56,259 nt of DNA from Bryobacterales bacterium (GTDB taxonomy: Bacteria; Acidobacteriota; Terriglobia; Bryobacterales; Bryobacteraceae). Positions 14,713 to 22,937 of this stretch are shown here, piece by piece. Every line of letters begins with the position of its first letter. Position 1 is the first letter of the stretch. The position numbers and the translations under genes are program-made. The notes under the pieces are model-generated. The model was given only the letters and a program-made list of their open reading frames with translations. It was not told the DNA's origin and did not search any database. Location of the stretch: positions 1-56,259 of the forward strand of contig JADZCM010000013.1 in the NCBI GenBank assembly GCA_020851555.1. Direction: 5' to 3'.

Positions 14713-16317
14713 TCACCGCACCGTGGGGTACTTGACGCCGAGTTGGTCGAGGTAGGTCTCGTGCTTCGCCGAGTCGTAGTAGAGCGGCTTCATCTTCGGG
14801 CGGTACTCTGCCATGATCCGCTGGTTGAGCCAGGTGGCGGGCGCGTCCTCCGGACGGAGGAAGCTTTTGTATTTCACGTCCTTGGTCTGGACATTGTTGA
14901 AGTAGTCCCAGGCTTTGGCGACCAGCTCGGGATGAAGCAGGAGCTCGAGCATGGTCAGGGCTTGCACCTTGGCGCCAGCGATGACGCCCTTGTGCGCGAT
15001 CGGGGTGGCCATCGCGACCGCGCTGGCCCAGTGGTGAGCGGGAAGTCCGGGGATGTTGCTGGGGTAGCGCAGGGTGACGGTGGGGACGTTCCAGGACACG
15101 TCGCCGATATCGTCCGAGCCGCCGCCAGTGGGCATCGGCGCCTCACCTTCACTGTCGGCGCCCTCCGCCGGAACGGGCGGCCGGCGCATTTCGGAGATCT
15201 TCACCGCCAGCCCGCGCTCCGCAATCTTCAACTCCCGTTGAATGCCTTTGGCAAGCGTCTGATCGGCTTCCGACCACTGCGGCAGGCCGACGGTCTTAAT
15301 GTGCTCGTACATGGCCTCGGCGATGGGCCGGTTGAAATGCGCCAGCCATGCGCTGCCGAGCAGGCGGGAGGTGAAACTGGTGCCGGTCATCAGCGCCGCT
15401 CCCTTGGCCATGTCGTCCGCGATCCGCCAGAGTTCCATGATGTGGTCGTAGTCGGCCTCCCGGAGGTAATACCAGACGGTGGCGGTGGGCGGCACCACGT
15501 TGGGCTGGTCCCCGCCGGCGGTGATGACGTAGTGCGAGCGCTGCGCCAGCCGCAGATGCTCGCGGCGGTAGTTCCAGCCGACGTTCATCAGTTCGACGGC
15601 ATCGAGCGCGCTGCGCCCGCGCCACGGCGAGCTTCCCGCGTGCGCGCTCTCGCCCTTGAAAGTGTATTCGACCGAAACCAGGCCGCTGGAGTTCGCCGAT
15701 GTTCCCCAGCTCACGCCCAGGTTGTTCGAGACGTGCGTGAACAGGCAGACGTCCACGTCCTTGAACAGCCCGGCCCGCACAAGGTGAGCCTTGCCGGCCA
15801 CCAGTTCTTCCGCCACGCCGGGCCAGAGTTGAATCGTGCCGGGGATGCGCTCGCGCTCCATGATCCGCTTCACCGCCAGCGCGGCCAGTATGTTGAGCGG
15901 CACCCCGGAGTTGTGCCCTTCGCCGTGGCCGGGCGCGCCTTCAACCAGCGGCTCGTGCCAGGCCACGCCGGGCTTCTGGGAGGTCTGCGGCAGGTCGTCG
16001 ATATCCGAACCGAGCGAGATGACGGGCTTGCCGCGGCCCCAGGTCGCCACCCAGGCGGTGGGAATGCCGGCGATCCCCCGCTCGACCCTGAAGCCTTCCT
16101 TCTCCAGAAGGCCGCTCAGATAGCGCGAGGTCTCGAACTCCTGGAACCCCAACTCTCCGAAACTGAAGACGGTGTCCACCATGACCTGCGCCTGCTTCTG
16201 CATTCCCTCGATCAGGCGCAGGGCTTCGGTCCGCAGGGCGGCCTCCTTCTCGGAGGTAATCGCCGGCTGCCCCCAGGCGGCGAGCGCCGCAAGAACGAAA
16301 GTCAATAGGAGTCTCAT
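14713..16317 (-). CDS. exported AbgB-like M20 amidohydrolase
   Basis: This protein has 534 residues from the ATG at 16317, which opens a signal peptide (MRLLLTFVLAALAAWGQ). It matches the p-aminobenzoyl-glutamate hydrolase B branch of M20D peptidases: SLGSDIDDLPQTSQKPG with metal-binding Asp, EGAPGHGEGHNSGV (His), QLWPGVAEELVAGKAH (catalytic Glu pair) and SDDIGDVSWNVPTVTLRYP near the end. The inserted dimerisation domain includes HAGSSPWRGRSALDAVELMN. It would cleave an amide-linked acyl-amino acid. The periplasmic location is unusual for this branch. A TATACT box lies 6 nt before the ATG. Confidence 0.87.
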   Translation of the reverse strand: MRLLLTFVLAALAAWGQPAITSEKEAALRTEALRLIEGMQKQAQVMVDTVFSFGELGFQEFETSRYLSGLLEKEGFRVERGIAGIPTAWVATWGRGKPVISLGSDIDDLPQTSQKPGVAWHEPLVEGAPGHGEGHNSGVPLNILAALAVKRIMERERIPGTIQLWPGVAEELVAGKAHLVRAGLFKDVDVCLFTHVSNNLGVSWGTSANSSGLVSVEYTFKGESAHAGSSPWRGRSALDAVELMNVGWNYRREHLRLAQRSHYVITAGGDQPNVVPPTATVWYYLREADYDHIMELWRIADDMAKGAALMTGTSFTSRLLGSAWLAHFNRPIAEAMYEHIKTVGLPQWSEADQTLAKGIQRELKIAERGLAVKISEMRRPPVPAEGADSEGEAPMPTGGGSDDIGDVSWNVPTVTLRYPSNIPGLPAHHWASAVAMATPIAHKGVIAGAKVQALTMLELLLHPELVAKAWDYFNNVQTKDVKYKSFLRPEDAPATWLNQRIMAEYRPKMKPLYYDSAKHETYLDQLGVKYPTVR

Positions 16318-16323
16318 GGCGCA

Positions 16324-16329
16324 AGTATA
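16324..16329 (-). promoter_or_regulatory. -10 box 6 nt before the M20 amidohydrolase start
   Basis: TATACT on the minus strand is followed by exactly 6 nt and then the ATG, so the transcript would start at or next to the A of ATG. No ribosome-binding site exists in the gap. Confidence 0.5.
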
Positions 16330-16421
16330 CTGAATAGGCACGCGTGGGGCAGGTCTTCCGGCCCTTGGGCGCTGGGCCGCCGCCGGGTGAAAGACTGTCT
16401 TACGTGGCGTAAGGAGATGGA

Positions 16422-17588
16422 ATGATACGGATCCTGGTGGTCTTGATTGCGGCGTGTGGATTATTGTGGGCGCAGGCGGCGGATGACTCAAGCCCGGCGG
16501 CATCGAACCTGCCGGGCCAGCAGTATCCGCGGATTCACCCGGACCTGCGGGTGACGTTTCGCGTGAGCGCACCGCAGGCCAAGACGGTGCAGGTGGTCCC
16601 CGGCGGGAACGATAACGGCCTGGGAAGCGGCCCCTTCGACATGGTGCGCGACGAGAAGGGGATATGGACGGTCACCACGCCGCCGGCGGTGCCGGGCTTC
16701 CACTACTACTGGCTTTCGGTCGATGGCTTTCCCGCGAACGATCCAGCGACTTACACCTACTTCGGGTGGAACAAGGAATCAAGCGGGATCGAGGTGCCGG
16801 ACAAAAATCTTGACTTCTACGATGTCAAGGACGTGCCGCACGGCGACGTGCGCGCGCGCTGGTACTACTCCAAGACCACGGCCGCCTGGCGCCGGGCTTA
16901 CGTCTACACTCCGCCGGACTACGACCGGGATCCGAAGGCCCGCTATCCCGTCCTGTACTTGCAGCACGGCTCGGGAGAGAGCGAGCGCGGATGGACGGCG
17001 CAGGGGCGGGCGAACTTCATCCTGGACAACCTCATCGCCGCCAGGAAGGCGCAGCCGATGATCATCGTCATGGAGAACGGCATGGTGGCGGTGAAGGCTG
17101 GTGCGCCTCCGCCGGCGGCTCAGGGAGGAGCGGCGCCGAGGGGCAACGCCGCCTTTGAGGAGGTGGTGGTCAGCGACCTCATCCCGATGATTGACGCCAA
17201 CTACCGCACCCGGCCGGACCGGATGAACCGCGCCATCGCCGGCCTGTCGATGGGCGCCGGGCAGGCGGTGCAGATCGGGCTGGGCCACCTGGACAAGTTC
17301 GCGTATGTCGGTTCGTTCAGCGGCGGGGGGATCCGGAACTTCGATCTCAAGACCTCCTACAACGGCGTCTTCAGCGACCCCGCCGCGTTCAACAAGAGAG
17401 TCCCGGTCTTCTGGCTGGGCGCGGGCACGGCGGAGGCCGCCCGCATGACCTCCGTGAAGGCCAGCGTGGAGGCCATGAACAAGGCCGGAATCAAGGCGGT
17501 CTGGTACGAGGCGCCGGGCACATCCCATGAATGGCAGACGTGGCGCTATTGTCTCCACGACTTCGCTCCAAGGCTCTTCCGAAAGTAG
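16422..17588 (+). CDS. exported esterase-D-family hydrolase with N-terminal E-set domain
   Basis: The protein has 388 residues. A signal peptide (MIRILVVLIAACGLLWAQA) leads to an immunoglobulin-like/CBM48-type domain (about 35-125, LRVTFRVSAPQAKTVQVVPGG) and an alpha/beta hydrolase of the enterochelin-esterase/feruloyl-esterase family (about 140-388). The nucleophile is the Ser of AGLSMGAGQA and the catalytic His is in GTSHEWQTW; the block YPVLYLQHGSGESERGW forms the oxyanion region. It probably removes ester decorations from polysaccharide. AAGGAG lies 5 nt before the ATG, partly within a small TTACG/CGTAA hairpin. The rhamnosidase gene follows after 7 nt. Confidence 0.88.
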   Translation: MIRILVVLIAACGLLWAQAADDSSPAASNLPGQQYPRIHPDLRVTFRVSAPQAKTVQVVPGGNDNGLGSGPFDMVRDEKGIWTVTTPPAVPGFHYYWLSVDGFPANDPATYTYFGWNKESSGIEVPDKNLDFYDVKDVPHGDVRARWYYSKTTAAWRRAYVYTPPDYDRDPKARYPVLYLQHGSGESERGWTAQGRANFILDNLIAARKAQPMIIVMENGMVAVKAGAPPPAAQGGAAPRGNAAFEEVVVSDLIPMIDANYRTRPDRMNRAIAGLSMGAGQAVQIGLGHLDKFAYVGSFSGGGIRNFDLKTSYNGVFSDPAAFNKRVPVFWLGAGTAEAARMTSVKASVEAMNKAGIKAVWYEAPGTSHEWQTWRYCLHDFAPRLFRK

Positions 17589-17595
17589 GTCTGGG

Positions 17596-20343
17596 ATGAA
17601 AAAGCTACTCGTTGCGGCGCTGGGCGCTTTTGCGCTGTTGACGGCCGGCTGCACCGCGTACGGGCAAGCCGGCCGCGCGGTAACCGGGTTGACGTGCGAA
17701 TACCTGGTGAACCCCCTCGGCATTGATGTTTTGCAGCCAAGGCTGAGTTGGATGCAGGCCGCCGGCGCGCGCAGGCACGGCCAGAGCGCCTACCGGGTCC
17801 TGGTCGCCTCCAGCCCGGAGATCCTACGGAAAGACAGGGGAGATCTTTGGGATTCCGGCAAGGTAGACTCCGATCAATCCACCTTCGTCGTCTATACGGG
17901 CCAGCCGCTGACTTCAGGGAGGCGCTGCTACTGGAAGGTCCGGGTGTGGGACAGGCAGGGGCGGGCGTCGCAGTACAGCGAGCCGGCCATGTGGTCGATG
18001 GGCGTGCTCGAGCCGGCTGGGTGGTACGGCCGCTGGATCGGATTGCCGCGGCCGGCGGGCCTGAAGCCGGGAACGCCGCTTCCCTTCCCCTGGCTCCGCA
18101 AGATCCTGCCGCTGAAGCAGCCGGTGCGCGAGGCCACGGCTTACGTCAATGCGCAGGGCTACTACGAGCTCTACATCAACGGCAAAAAAGTCGACGACCA
18201 CCTGCTCAGTCCGGCGGTCAGCGATTTCTCCAAGCGGAACCTGTACGTCACGCACGACGTGACCGGCTACCTGAAACCGGGCGACAACTCAATCGCGCTA
18301 TGGCTGGGTAGAGGCTGGTACGTCCGCGGGCACCCGGGCGTAATACACGACGGGCCGCTGGTCAGGGCGCAAGTGGAGGTTACGCTCGCTGACGGGTCTT
18401 CGGTCAAGGTGGGCACCGACGCCACGTGGAAAGTGCGCGAGAGTCCCCTCACGCCGCTCGGCAAAGGAACCGCGTTCGGCGACTACGGTGGAGAGCGCTA
18501 CGATTCGCGGCTGGAACTGCCCGGTTGGAACTCGATCGCCCTGGACGACTCGTCCTGGCAGTCGGCGGAGTTGTTCGACCCGCCCCAGGTGACTACGGCC
18601 GCGCAGATGGTGGAGCCTAACCGGATCATGGAGACCGTCAAGCCGGTCAAGGTCTGGGAGTTTTCGCCGGGAGTCTACATGATGCAGATGGAGCGGAACT
18701 ACACCGGCTGGTTCGAGTTCCGCATTCCGTCCGGCCTTGCGCCCGGCTCCGTCGTTCGTCTGGAGTACGCCGATTTCCCGCCTTCCGGAACGCGCTTCGC
18801 CAACAATAACCAGCGGGACGAGATCGTGGTTAAGGGGAACGAGCCCCAGACGTTCTGCTCACGCTTCAACTACCATGCCTTCGGGTGGGTGCGGATCACG
18901 GGCCTCCCCAAGCCTCCCACGCTCGAGGACGCCAAGGGCTACCTGATCCACACGGGCTACCAGAGCGCCGCGGACTTCGAATCCTCGGACGATCTGATGA
19001 ACCGCATTTACAGTACCGTGAACTGGACCTATCGCTGCCTGTCGCTGGGCGGATATGTCGTGGACTGCCCGCACCGGGAACGCCTGGGCTACGGGGGCGA
19101 CGCCGGAACTTCTATCGAGACGGGCATGTTCAACTTCGCCACGGGCGGGCTCTACAACCGGTGGAGCGCTGACTGGCGGGCCGCGCAGGATCCCAGCGGC
19201 GATCTGCCTTACACGGCGCCCAACTATCAGGACCAGGGCGGAGGCGGCCCCATGTGGTGCGGCTTCGCGGTCACTTTGCCCTGGCATCTCTACCTTCAGT
19301 ACGGAGACAAGCGGGCGCTCGAGACCAACTACCCCACCATGCGGAAGTGGATCGAATTCGCCGAGAGCAAGACCGTAGACGGCGTGATGGAGTTCTACCA
19401 GAGCTTCGGCATGAGGATGAAGGAGTGGAACTTCCTGGGGGATTGGGTGACGCCTCGCCGGCCCGGCCGGCCGGACATCTCCCGCGATCCGCAGAGCGCC
19501 AGGCTCATCAACAACCTGCACTATCTCTACACGGTCCAGTTGATGGCCAAGGTTGCGGCGATCCTCGACAAGAAGGAAGACGCCGCCCGGTATCAGGCAC
19601 GGGCGGCTGCGCTTTCCAAGACGCTTCACCAGCGGTTCTTCGACGCCGGCAAGAACGTGTATGCCGGGGGCGAACAGCCCTACCTGGCTTTTCCGCTGCT
19701 ATTGGGCGTCGTGCCGCCGCAGTTGCGCGAGACCGTCATGCGGAACCTGGAGCACACCATCCTGGAGACGAACTCCGGGCACATTGACGCCGGCATGCAC
19801 GGCGTCTATTTCCTGCTGAAGTTCCTGATGGAGGAAGACCGCAACGACCTGATCTATACGATGGCGAGCAAGACCGACTACCCGAGTTGGGGTGACATGC
19901 TGCGCCAGGGAGCGACCACGATCTGGGAGAACTGGTCGGGCGGGTCGCACATACACGATACCCTGATCTCCGTCGGCTCCTGGTTCATTCAGGGAATCGG
20001 AGGAATTCGCATCGACGAGGAGTCGCCGGGTTTCCGGCGCTTCGTCATCAAACCCGCGGTGGTCGGCGGCCTGACGTTCGCGCGTACACGTTACCGCTCG
20101 CCTTACGGGCCGATCGTCAGCAACTGGCGGCTGGCAGAGGGTACGCTTCATCTGGACGTTACCGTTCCGCCGGGGACGGCGGCTGCCGTCCACATTCCCG
20201 CGCGGTCTGTCGAGGCCGTCTCGGAAGGCGGCCGGCTTGCGGCCCGGGCAACAGGCGTCCGCTCGTCCGGCATGCAGGGCTCCAAGGCCGTGTTCGAGGT
20301 CGATTCCGGGCAGTACGCGTTCTCGGTGAAGTTCCCCGGATGA
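17596..20343 (+). CDS. alpha-L-rhamnosidase (GH78) lipoprotein
   Basis: This 915-residue glycoside hydrolase is tethered by a type II signal: MKKLLVAALGAFALLTAGC, with lipobox LTAGC. An N-terminal beta-sandwich (EYLVNPLGIDVLQPRLSW) is followed by the jelly-roll domains (YYELYINGKKVDDHLLSP) and an (alpha/alpha)6 barrel with DCPHRERLGYGGDAG, the GH78 catalytic signature containing the acid region, and WGDMLRQGATTIWENWSGG later on. It releases terminal L-rhamnose from glycans such as rhamnogalacturonan or flavonoid glycosides. It forms an operon with the esterase, which could first strip acyl groups. An in-frame start at 17527 lies inside the esterase gene and lacks the signal. Confidence 0.94.
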   Translation: MKKLLVAALGAFALLTAGCTAYGQAGRAVTGLTCEYLVNPLGIDVLQPRLSWMQAAGARRHGQSAYRVLVASSPEILRKDRGDLWDSGKVDSDQSTFVVYTGQPLTSGRRCYWKVRVWDRQGRASQYSEPAMWSMGVLEPAGWYGRWIGLPRPAGLKPGTPLPFPWLRKILPLKQPVREATAYVNAQGYYELYINGKKVDDHLLSPAVSDFSKRNLYVTHDVTGYLKPGDNSIALWLGRGWYVRGHPGVIHDGPLVRAQVEVTLADGSSVKVGTDATWKVRESPLTPLGKGTAFGDYGGERYDSRLELPGWNSIALDDSSWQSAELFDPPQVTTAAQMVEPNRIMETVKPVKVWEFSPGVYMMQMERNYTGWFEFRIPSGLAPGSVVRLEYADFPPSGTRFANNNQRDEIVVKGNEPQTFCSRFNYHAFGWVRITGLPKPPTLEDAKGYLIHTGYQSAADFESSDDLMNRIYSTVNWTYRCLSLGGYVVDCPHRERLGYGGDAGTSIETGMFNFATGGLYNRWSADWRAAQDPSGDLPYTAPNYQDQGGGGPMWCGFAVTLPWHLYLQYGDKRALETNYPTMRKWIEFAESKTVDGVMEFYQSFGMRMKEWNFLGDWVTPRRPGRPDISRDPQSARLINNLHYLYTVQLMAKVAAILDKKEDAARYQARAAALSKTLHQRFFDAGKNVYAGGEQPYLAFPLLLGVVPPQLRETVMRNLEHTILETNSGHIDAGMHGVYFLLKFLMEEDRNDLIYTMASKTDYPSWGDMLRQGATTIWENWSGGSHIHDTLISVGSWFIQGIGGIRIDEESPGFRRFVIKPAVVGGLTFARTRYRSPYGPIVSNWRLAEGTLHLDVTVPPGTAAAVHIPARSVEAVSEGGRLAARATGVRSSGMQGSKAVFEVDSGQYAFSVKFPG

Positions 20344-20438
20344 ACGGCATGCCGAGGCGGGCTCCGGATGAGGACTCTGCCGCTCAACCTCTTTGCTGGG
20401 CCCCGGCTCACCTGGAGCCTGAATACCCCCGGCCGGGT

Positions 20439-20468
20439 TTGACCGGCGCGGCGCGGCTGCGCTATCCT
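20439..20468 (+). promoter_or_regulatory. rpsT promoter
   Basis: TTGACC (20439-20444), an 18-nt spacer and TATCCT (20463-20468) lie about 40 nt before the rpsT ATG. The spacer is almost pure G+C, as is often seen in stringently controlled ribosomal promoters. Confidence 0.65.
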
Positions 20469-20508
20469 TTGGTATCAGAACGACTTCCCAGGAGTGGATT
20501 GCGCCTAG

Positions 20509-20778
20509 ATGGCTAACACCTATTCCGCGCTCAAACGCAACCGGCAAACCAAGCGCCGCACCGCGATCAATGTCATGCGTAAGTCGCGGTTTCGTCACGC
20601 GGTCCGAGACACGCGGCGTCTGCTGGACAAGAAAGACGTAGCCTCCGCCAAGGCGGCCCTGCCGTCGACTTTCGCGTTGATTGACCGGGCTGTCAAGTGG
20701 GGCATCATCAAGAAAAACACGGCCGCCCGCTACAAGTCTGGGCTTTCCCTGCGGCTCAATTCACTGGCCGGCGCTTGA
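20509..20778 (+). CDS. rpsT: 30S ribosomal protein S20
   Basis: This 89-residue basic protein binds 16S rRNA in the bottom of the 30S body. It has the family's N-terminal Lys/Arg-rich helix ([20 protein letters not shown]), the middle [19 protein letters not shown] and the end [20 protein letters not shown]. The length is normal for the family. GGAG stands 14 nt before the ATG, a rather long spacing. The gene is monocistronic with its own promoter and converges with the GH57 gene after 28 nt. Confidence 0.97.
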   Translation: MANTYSALKRNRQTKRRTAINVMRKSRFRHAVRDTRRLLDKKDVASAKAALPSTFALIDRAVKWGIIKKNTAARYKSGLSLRLNSLAGA

Positions 20779-20806
20779 GCGCGGCGGCGCGCTCCCGCCC
20801 GCATCC

Positions 20807-22933
20807 CTAACCGTACCAGTCCGCCGGCGTGGCGGTGCGGCACTTCAGCCGCCCTTCCGCGGGCAGACTGTCCATGGGCAACCCCTCCAGCCACAGGGAA
20901 ACCTGGAACTGTACCGCCCGCCCGGGCTCGATCCCCAGAGCGGCGTAAGGCAGTCGCGCCTCCAGGACTTTCCCGAACGCGGCGGCGACAGCCGCCGGTT
21001 CGCAGGCAACCGTGCCGCCCTCGCCGATCACCAGCCGCACGGGGATGGCCGCATCGGGTCCGGCGAGGAGGCTGATCCGCACCTCGGCCCCCGCCAACGC
21101 CGTCAGCGCCAGGGGCTCGAAATCAAGCCGCAGGTAGAGGTTCGAGGCGTCATGCCCGTAGTGCAGTTCTCTTGCCAGAGGAGCGCGCCCGTGCATGGCG
21201 CCGCTGCGGATGTCCACGCGGTAGACGCCTGCCCCCAGCCACTCGAAGAAGGAAGTCACTTCCCCGTCGATTGCGGGCTGAATAGGACCGCTGGGCGCAA
21301 CATGGAAATCCCGCACGGGCACTCTCAGGATGGGGCGGGCCAGTTCTTCCGGCGGGGCAAGGCCCAGCGCGCGGTAGACGTTCGAGATGTGGTCCCGGAA
21401 CAGCCGGTCGAACTCGGGCCGGTTGGCCGAGTCGTGCTGAGGGCCGTACCACCAGAACCAGTCGCTGCCTTCCGCGATGAGCAGTTCCTCCAGCGCCAGT
21501 TCCTTGTTCTCGCGGCTCAGCGCGGCGCCCTCGGGAGACTGCGTCACCCGGTCGTAGGTCCGGCGCGCGGCCAGCAGGTACTCCCACGCCTGGTTGTCCT
21601 CCGAGTCGCCGATCCAGATGTCGAAGTTGGCGCCGATCCATGAGGCAGGGAAAATGTGGCCGAGCGGTTCCGGCTCCATGCGCTCCAGGGCCTCGCTGAC
21701 GGTGAGCGCCTGGATTCCGGAGTCCTCCGAAATCCGCCTGTAGAGTTCCCGCAGGAATGGACGTCCGTTCTGCTCGTAATACTCCCAGGCGTTCTCGCCG
21801 TCCAGGATGATGGGAACCAGCGCATCCCTTCCGCTCTCCAGGATCAGCCGGCAGTTGTCCCGGATCCGGTTGAGGAGGTCGCCCGCCGCCTGTCCGGCTT
21901 CCACCTTGGAATACACGAAACCCACCAGGTCGCTGAGGAACTGATCGCGGAACAACAGGCGGAGCTCACGTCCGCCGCTCCGCCAGACATAGGGCCGGTA
22001 CGTCTCCGCTGCGCCTGCCAGGACGCCGAGCGTCCGGGCCAGCACGCCGTTGTCGGTCGCCGCCCAGCGGAACCCGGTGTCAGCCGCGATACCCAGAGCT
22101 TCATCGGAGACGGAGCCTTCCGATGGCCACAGGCCCGCCGGCTCATGCCCGAACTTCTCGAGCATGTACCGGCGCGCCCTCTCCAGTTGCAGGCAGGCAT
22201 CCTGAGGGTAGCGGAAGCGGGTGGGCAGAGGCACGTCGGGGCGGGAGACCCGCGCGATCTCCGAATCGCAGACCAGGGGGAGGATGGGGTGATAGAAAGG
22301 CGTGGTCGACAATTCTATCTGCCCGCGCTCCGCGAACTCCTTGTAGGCAGGCAGCACAGTGGCCAGGAATTCCGACTGCCTGCGTCCCAGCAGCGCCTGG
22401 TCCCCGGCGGAGTAGCCGCGGCCTTTCAGCGCCAGTTCGCGCACTTCGGGGTCGCCCGCGAGGCTGTCCTCGTCGAACCATGCCAGTTGAGAAAGCACCT
22501 GAAGATCCCGGAAGGCCTGCACTCCGAACATGCGCCGGGCGCGGACCACGTTCCGGTCGGCCGCCCGCCACGTGTCAAACAGCTCCGCGTAGCGCGGGTA
22601 GCGGCCGATCATGCGGACCGGGTCGGCCTGGAAGAAGTAGCGCAGGATGAATCCCTGCTCCTCTTCGGTGAGGCTTTCCGTATCCTTCAGGGCGCTTTTC
22701 AGGAAGGGATCCGAGGCGCGCCCCTCGGCATACTCCTGGACCTGCACCATCATCGAGGGAACGACGTTAAACGTCTGGTGGATGCGCGGGAAATCCTCCA
22801 GCACCCGGACCATGCCGCGGTAGTCCTTGAGCGCGTGCAGGCGCGTCCAGGGCAGCTTGTATTCACCCGAGATCAGGTCCTTGTAGAAGGGCTGATGCAT
22901 GTGCCAGAGAACGCAGAGGTAAATGTTGGGCAT
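20807..22933 (-). CDS. GH57-family glycoside hydrolase
   Basis: This 708-residue cytosolic enzyme belongs to the alpha-amylase / 4-alpha-glucanotransferase type of GH57. The N-terminal barrel starts MPNIYLCVLWHMHQPFYKD, carrying the family HxHQP motif; the nucleophile Glu lies in GLWPSEGSVSDEAL and the acid/base Asp in ILDGENAWEYYEQ. The last 200 residues form a beta-sandwich domain (VTSFFEWLGAGVYRVDI). I chose the ATG at 22933, 4 nt past the preceding stop, because it begins the conserved first strand. A GTG at 22954 would overlap the upstream gene by 17 nt. It probably acts on glycogen or malto-oligosaccharide. Confidence 0.9.
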   Translation of the reverse strand: MPNIYLCVLWHMHQPFYKDLISGEYKLPWTRLHALKDYRGMVRVLEDFPRIHQTFNVVPSMMVQVQEYAEGRASDPFLKSALKDTESLTEEEQGFILRYFFQADPVRMIGRYPRYAELFDTWRAADRNVVRARRMFGVQAFRDLQVLSQLAWFDEDSLAGDPEVRELALKGRGYSAGDQALLGRRQSEFLATVLPAYKEFAERGQIELSTTPFYHPILPLVCDSEIARVSRPDVPLPTRFRYPQDACLQLERARRYMLEKFGHEPAGLWPSEGSVSDEALGIAADTGFRWAATDNGVLARTLGVLAGAAETYRPYVWRSGGRELRLLFRDQFLSDLVGFVYSKVEAGQAAGDLLNRIRDNCRLILESGRDALVPIILDGENAWEYYEQNGRPFLRELYRRISEDSGIQALTVSEALERMEPEPLGHIFPASWIGANFDIWIGDSEDNQAWEYLLAARRTYDRVTQSPEGAALSRENKELALEELLIAEGSDWFWWYGPQHDSANRPEFDRLFRDHISNVYRALGLAPPEELARPILRVPVRDFHVAPSGPIQPAIDGEVTSFFEWLGAGVYRVDIRSGAMHGRAPLARELHYGHDASNLYLRLDFEPLALTALAGAEVRISLLAGPDAAIPVRLVIGEGGTVACEPAAVAAAFGKVLEARLPYAALGIEPGRAVQFQVSLWLEGLPMDSLPAEGRLKCRTATPADWYG

Positions 22934-22937
22934 GTCG

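Noticed and set aside
17527..17595. An upstream start for the rhamnosidase inside the esterase gene
   Set aside because: It would place 23 polar residues before the lipobox signal peptide, which fits only with the ATG at 17596.
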